Shown piece after piece: positions 15,131 to 17,753 of a DNA stretch of 17,753 bases. Both the position numbers and the translations under genes were made by a program. The notes beneath the pieces were generated by a model. That model did not search any database. It had not been told where the DNA came from and saw only the letters and a list, made by a program, of their open reading frames with translations. How positions within the stretch are numbered: position 1 is the stretch's first letter; the number at the start of each line of letters is the position of its first letter. The DNA lies in assembly GCA_002429315.1 (NCBI GenBank), contig DIZC01000104.1:91073-108825 (forward strand). The letters are read 5' to 3'. Origin of the DNA: Alphaproteobacteria bacterium UBA6038 (lineage in GTDB: Bacteria; Pseudomonadota; Alphaproteobacteria; Micropepsales; Micropepsaceae).

Positions 15131-15207
15131 CCTGTCCGAGACCGCTGGTGTCCCTATGGGACTTAATCTCCAGCGCAGACGGGGTTCGGGTTTGAACCCT
15201 GGGCAGG
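15131..15207 (+). promoter_or_regulatory. Candidate L10 leader (binding site for the L10-L12 complex) upstream of rplJ
   Basis: A folded element can be drawn in the rplA-rplJ gap. The closing stem is CCTGTCC (15131-15137) with GGGCAGG (15201-15207), one G-T pair. The inner arm is CGCTGG (15143-15148) with CCAGCG (15170-15175), capped by GTCCC-TAT-GGGAC (15150-15162) and with an unpaired TTAATCT on one side. A third arm is GGGTTC (15182-15187) with GAACCC (15194-15199). The CGAGACCGCTGG ... CCAGCGCAGACG arrangement resembles the kink-turn that L10 binds in its own mRNA and in 23S rRNA. In E. coli such binding represses rplJL translation; action here is inferred. Confidence 0.65.
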
Positions 15208-15285
15208 AGTTGGCGGCGGCTTAGCAAATCGTTGCCTGTCACAGGGGGTGGAGCGGATCGTCCTGCTTCGCCAAAGGAGAAAAGA

Positions 15286-15801
15286 GTGGAGAAAGCCAAG
15301 AAGATGGAAGTCGTCGAGGACCTGAAAGGGGTCTTCAGCGAAGCCGGCTCCGTGGTTGTCGCCCACTATACCGGCATGACGGTCGCCCAGATGAGCACTC
15401 TTCGCGCGCGGATGCGGGCGGAAGGCGCCTCATTCAAGGTGGCGAAGAACCGTCTTGCCATGCGTGCGCTGGACGGAACCCCGGCCAAGGCCATCGCCCA
15501 CCTCTTCAAAGGCCCGACGGGAATTGCGGTGAGCAAGGATCCCGTTTCGGCTTCCAAGGTGGCGGTCGCCTACGCGAAGGAAAACGACAAGCTCGTGATC
15601 CTGGGCGGGGTGGTCGGCAACACGGCCCTGGACGTGAACGGCGTCAGGGCCTTGGCCGAGCTGCCGTCTCTGGATGCATTGCGGGGCAGGATCGTCGGGC
15701 TGCTCAAGGCACCCGCGACCAAGATCGCCGGGGTGCTGCAAGCCCCCGCCGGTCAGCTGGCCCGGGTGCTTGCGGCGTACGCCAACAAAGAAGCCGCTTG
15801 A
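15286..15801 (+). CDS. rplJ: 50S ribosomal protein L10
   Basis: L10 forms the base of the ribosomal stalk, anchoring L7/L12 dimers to 23S rRNA. The 171-residue product is the usual size. The start is GTG 15286, with AAAGGAGA 6 to 7 bases upstream; a longer frame from 15232 would extend into the leader and is rejected. Recognised segments are KMEVVEDLKGVFSEAGSVVV, FKVAKNRLAMRA and FKGPTGIAVSKDP, and the C-terminal L12-binding helix starts near LLKAPATKIAGVLQAPAGQLARVLAAY. It precedes rplL by 44 bases. Confidence 0.96.
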   Translation: MEKAKKMEVVEDLKGVFSEAGSVVVAHYTGMTVAQMSTLRARMRAEGASFKVAKNRLAMRALDGTPAKAIAHLFKGPTGIAVSKDPVSASKVAVAYAKENDKLVILGGVVGNTALDVNGVRALAELPSLDALRGRIVGLLKAPATKIAGVLQAPAGQLARVLAAYANKEAA

Positions 15802-15845
15802 AGCGACAACCCGAATCAACATCAAACCCGTAAGGAACTTATCAA

Positions 15846-16217
15846 ATGGCAAATCTGGAACAGCTTGTAACGGACCTGTCCGCCCTGACCGTCATTGAGG
15901 CTTCCGAGCTCTCGAAAATGCTCGAGGAGCGGTGGGGCGTTTCCGCGGCTGCACCGGTTGCGGCAGCGGCGGCCGCGCCGGCGGCGGCAGCACCGGCGGT
16001 GGAAAAGACCGAGTTCACCGTCGTTCTCACCGGAGCCGGCGACAAGAAGATCAACGTCATTAAGGAAGTCCGGGCGATCACCGGCCTTGGCCTGAAGGAA
16101 GCGAAGGACCTCGTCGAGGGCGCTCCCAAGGAAGTGAAGGCCGACGTCAGCAAGGACGAGGCGAACAAGATCAAGAAGCAGCTCGAAGATGCGGGCGCCA
16201 AGGTCGAGTTGAAATAA
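15846..16217 (+). CDS. rplL: 50S ribosomal protein L7/L12
   Basis: L7/L12 is the multi-copy stalk protein that recruits translation GTPases. The 123-residue product has the expected three parts: an N-terminal dimerisation domain (LEQLVTDLSALTVIEASELS), an alanine-rich hinge (about 35-52) and a C-terminal factor-binding domain (TEFTVVLTGAGDKKINVIKE through GLGLKEAKDLVEGAP). AAGGAA lies about 7 bases upstream of the ATG. A strong hairpin lies between it and rpoB. Confidence 0.97.
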   Translation: MANLEQLVTDLSALTVIEASELSKMLEERWGVSAAAPVAAAAAAPAAAAPAVEKTEFTVVLTGAGDKKINVIKEVRAITGLGLKEAKDLVEGAPKEVKADVSKDEANKIKKQLEDAGAKVELK

Positions 16218-16267
16218 GGAGGCGTGGCGGGTTGAAACACCGCTCACGCGTACATACTTGGATCACC

Positions 16268-16305
16268 CACCCCCTCCGGGAGAATGGCTCCCGGGGGAAG
16301 GGGTG
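16268..16305 (+). terminator. Hairpin between rplL and rpoB, attenuator or processing site
   Basis: CACCCC (16268-16273) pairs with GGGGTG (16300-16305); after a GAA bulge the stem continues as CT (16274-16275) with GG and CCGGGAG (16276-16282) with CTCCCGG (16288-16294), loop AATGG. That gives 15 pairs with one 3-base bulge. Only TGTTCTC follows, so termination would be partial. In E. coli the same place holds an attenuator and an RNase III site that set the ratio of ribosomal protein to polymerase subunits. Confidence 0.6.
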
Positions 16306-16338
16306 TTCTCGCCATTTGATGATCGATAGTCGGGTTTC

Positions 16339-16356
16339 CCGGCCCATTTCGGCCGG
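16339..16356 (+). promoter_or_regulatory. Second small hairpin in the rpoB leader
   Basis: CCGGCC (16339-16344) and GGCCGG (16351-16356) form a perfect 6-base stem with loop CATTTC, ending about 30 bases before the rpoB start and just upstream of its AAGGAAAG ribosome-binding site. A role is not shown. Confidence 0.35.
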
Positions 16357-16386
16357 ACAAAAGGTTCGAAAAAGGAAAGCCGCCGC

Positions 16387-17753
16387 ATGACTCTATCTTT
16401 CACGGGACGCAAACGGCTCCGCAAATACTTCGGCAAGATGGTCGAGGTGGCGAAGATGCCCAACCTCATCGAGGTTCAGAGGACATCCTACGACCAGTTC
16501 CTTCAGGTCGATAAGCCCCAAGGCGGGCGGCTCGACGAGGGGCTGGAGGCCGTTTTCCGCTCCGTCTTCCCGATCAAGGATTTCTCGGAGAACTCGCTCC
16601 TCGAATATGTGGACTACCACTTCGAGGAGCCGAAATACGACGTCGAGGAGTGTCAGCAGCGCTCCATGACCTATGCCGCGCCGCTCAAGGTGACGCTGCG
16701 GCTCATCGTGTTCGATGTGGACCAGGAAACGGGCGCCAAGTCCATCAAGGACATCAAGGAGCAGGATGTCTACATGGGCGACATTCCGTTCATGACCGAG
16801 AACGGCACCTTCGTCATCAACGGCACCGAGCGCGTGATCGTTTCCCAGATGCACCGCTCGCCCGGCGTGTTCTTCGACCACGACAAGGGGAAGACCCATT
16901 CGAGCGGCAAGCTCTTGTTCGCCGCCCGCGTGATCCCCTATCGCGGTTCGTGGCTCGATTTCGAGTTCGATGCGAAAGACATCGTACATGTCCGCATCGA
17001 CCGGCGCCGCAAGCTGCCGGCAACGACGCTGCTCTACGCGCTGGGCCTCACGCAGGAAGACATCCTGAATCACTTCTATTCGAAGATCGCGTTCAAGCAC
17101 GCCAAGGACGGCGGCTGGACCACGCCGCTAGAGCCGAATTGGATGAAGAACGCCAAGGCGACGGCCGACTGGAAGAATGCCAAATCGGGCGACATCCTCG
17201 CCGAAGCCGGTACCAAGATCACCCAGCGCATGCTGCGCAAGTGGCATGACGACGGCGTGCGCGCGCTGGCGCTTGCCGAGGAGGAGCTGATCGGCCGCTA
17301 TTCGGCGCTCGACATGGTCAATCCGGACACCGGCGAGATCTATGTCGAGGCGGGCGACGAGCTGACCGAGGCCAATCTTGCGCAGCTGGTGGAAGCTGGG
17401 TTTCACGAGATCGACGTCATCAACGTCGATGGCATCACCATCGGCGGGTATATCCGCAACACCATGGCGGTGGACAAGACCCACTCCCGCGAGCAGGCGC
17501 TGATCGATATCTATCGCGTCATGCGTCCGGGCGAGCCGCCCACGCTCGACACCGCGGAAACCCTGTTCGGCCAGCTGTTCTTCGATTCCGAGCGCTACGA
17601 CCTGTCCAGCGTCGGCCGCGTGAAGATGAACATGCGGCTCAACCTGGATGCGCCGGACACCATGCGCGTGCTGCGCAAGGAGGACATTCTGGCCATCGTC
17701 AAGGCGCTGGCGGACCTGCGAGACGGCCGCGGCGAAATCGACGACATCGACAA
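16387..17753 (+). CDS. rpoB: RNA polymerase beta subunit, N-terminal part (runs off the window)
   Basis: The first 455 codons of the catalytic beta subunit are present, open to the window end. The start is ATG 16387, with AAGGAAA 8 to 10 bases upstream. It begins TLSFTGRKRLRKYFGKMVEV, typical for alphaproteobacteria. The protrusion and lobe contain GDIPFMTENGTFVINGTERVIVSQ and HRSPGVFFDHD. The last part reads ADLRDGRGEIDDID, just before the fork region, so the main rifampicin cluster is outside the window. It is separated from rplL by 169 bases carrying two hairpins. Confidence 0.97.
   Translation, partial: MTLSFTGRKRLRKYFGKMVEVAKMPNLIEVQRTSYDQFLQVDKPQGGRLDEGLEAVFRSVFPIKDFSENSLLEYVDYHFEEPKYDVEECQQRSMTYAAPLKVTLRLIVFDVDQETGAKSIKDIKEQDVYMGDIPFMTENGTFVINGTERVIVSQMHRSPGVFFDHDKGKTHSSGKLLFAARVIPYRGSWLDFEFDAKDIVHVRIDRRRKLPATTLLYALGLTQEDILNHFYSKIAFKHAKDGGWTTPLEPNWMKNAKATADWKNAKSGDILAEAGTKITQRMLRKWHDDGVRALALAEEELIGRYSALDMVNPDTGEIYVEAGDELTEANLAQLVEAGFHEIDVINVDGITIGGYIRNTMAVDKTHSREQALIDIYRVMRPGEPPTLDTAETLFGQLFFDSERYDLSSVGRVKMNMRLNLDAPDTMRVLRKEDILAIVKALADLRDGRGEIDDID

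Overview
The window reads as a chromosomal segment of a GC-rich alphaproteobacterium, probably uncultured. The evidence is the recO-parC pairing, the order rlmB / tRNA-Tyr / tRNA-Gly / ... / tRNA-Trp-secE-nusG-rplK-rplA-rplJ-rplL-rpoB, and AidB-like and L,D-transpeptidase proteins of alphaproteobacterial character. Genus cannot be told from the sequence. Most of the window is housekeeping; the accessory interest lies in short stretches between conserved blocks.

Left part (1-3012): recO and parC lie head to tail on the plus strand, 9 bases apart. They are followed by a visibly AT-richer two-gene cassette on the minus strand (3043-4395). It encodes a small membrane-anchored helical protein and a two-part protein with a GNAT/FemAB-like C-terminal half, neither of assigned function. 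Next comes an AidB-type acyl-CoA dehydrogenase on the minus strand (4583-6119). It is broken by a 1-base frameshift near its start and by an internal deletion of roughly 110 bases.

Middle (6213-10852): on the plus strand are an MFS transporter and two tandem, clearly paralogous L,D-transpeptidases (YkuD fold), the second starting inside the stop codon of the first. On the minus strand are a 26-residue hydrophobic mini-protein and rlmB. A plus-strand SRPBCC-domain protein follows.

Right part (10873-17753): a promoter with a perfect TTGACA -35 box, embedded in a long inverted repeat, precedes tRNA-Tyr(GTA) and tRNA-Gly(TCC). Where many proteobacteria carry tuf, this window instead has a small lipoprotein gene and a convergent sulfotransferase-like gene. 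Then come tRNA-Trp(CCA) and the transcription/translation block secE, nusG, rplK, rplA, rplJ, rplL and the first 455 codons of rpoB, which runs off the window. Two RNA structures fit known control points of this block: an L10-leader-like fold upstream of rplJ and a bulged hairpin between rplL and rpoB that could act as attenuator or processing site.

No CRISPR array, insertion sequence, phage gene or recognisable new defence system was found. The best candidates for undescribed biology are the AT-rich two-gene cassette, the sulfotransferase/lipoprotein pair inside the tRNA-tuf locus, and the 26-aa membrane mini-protein. No stretch longer than 300 bases lacks a gene or pseudogene; the largest gap is 12675-12912.
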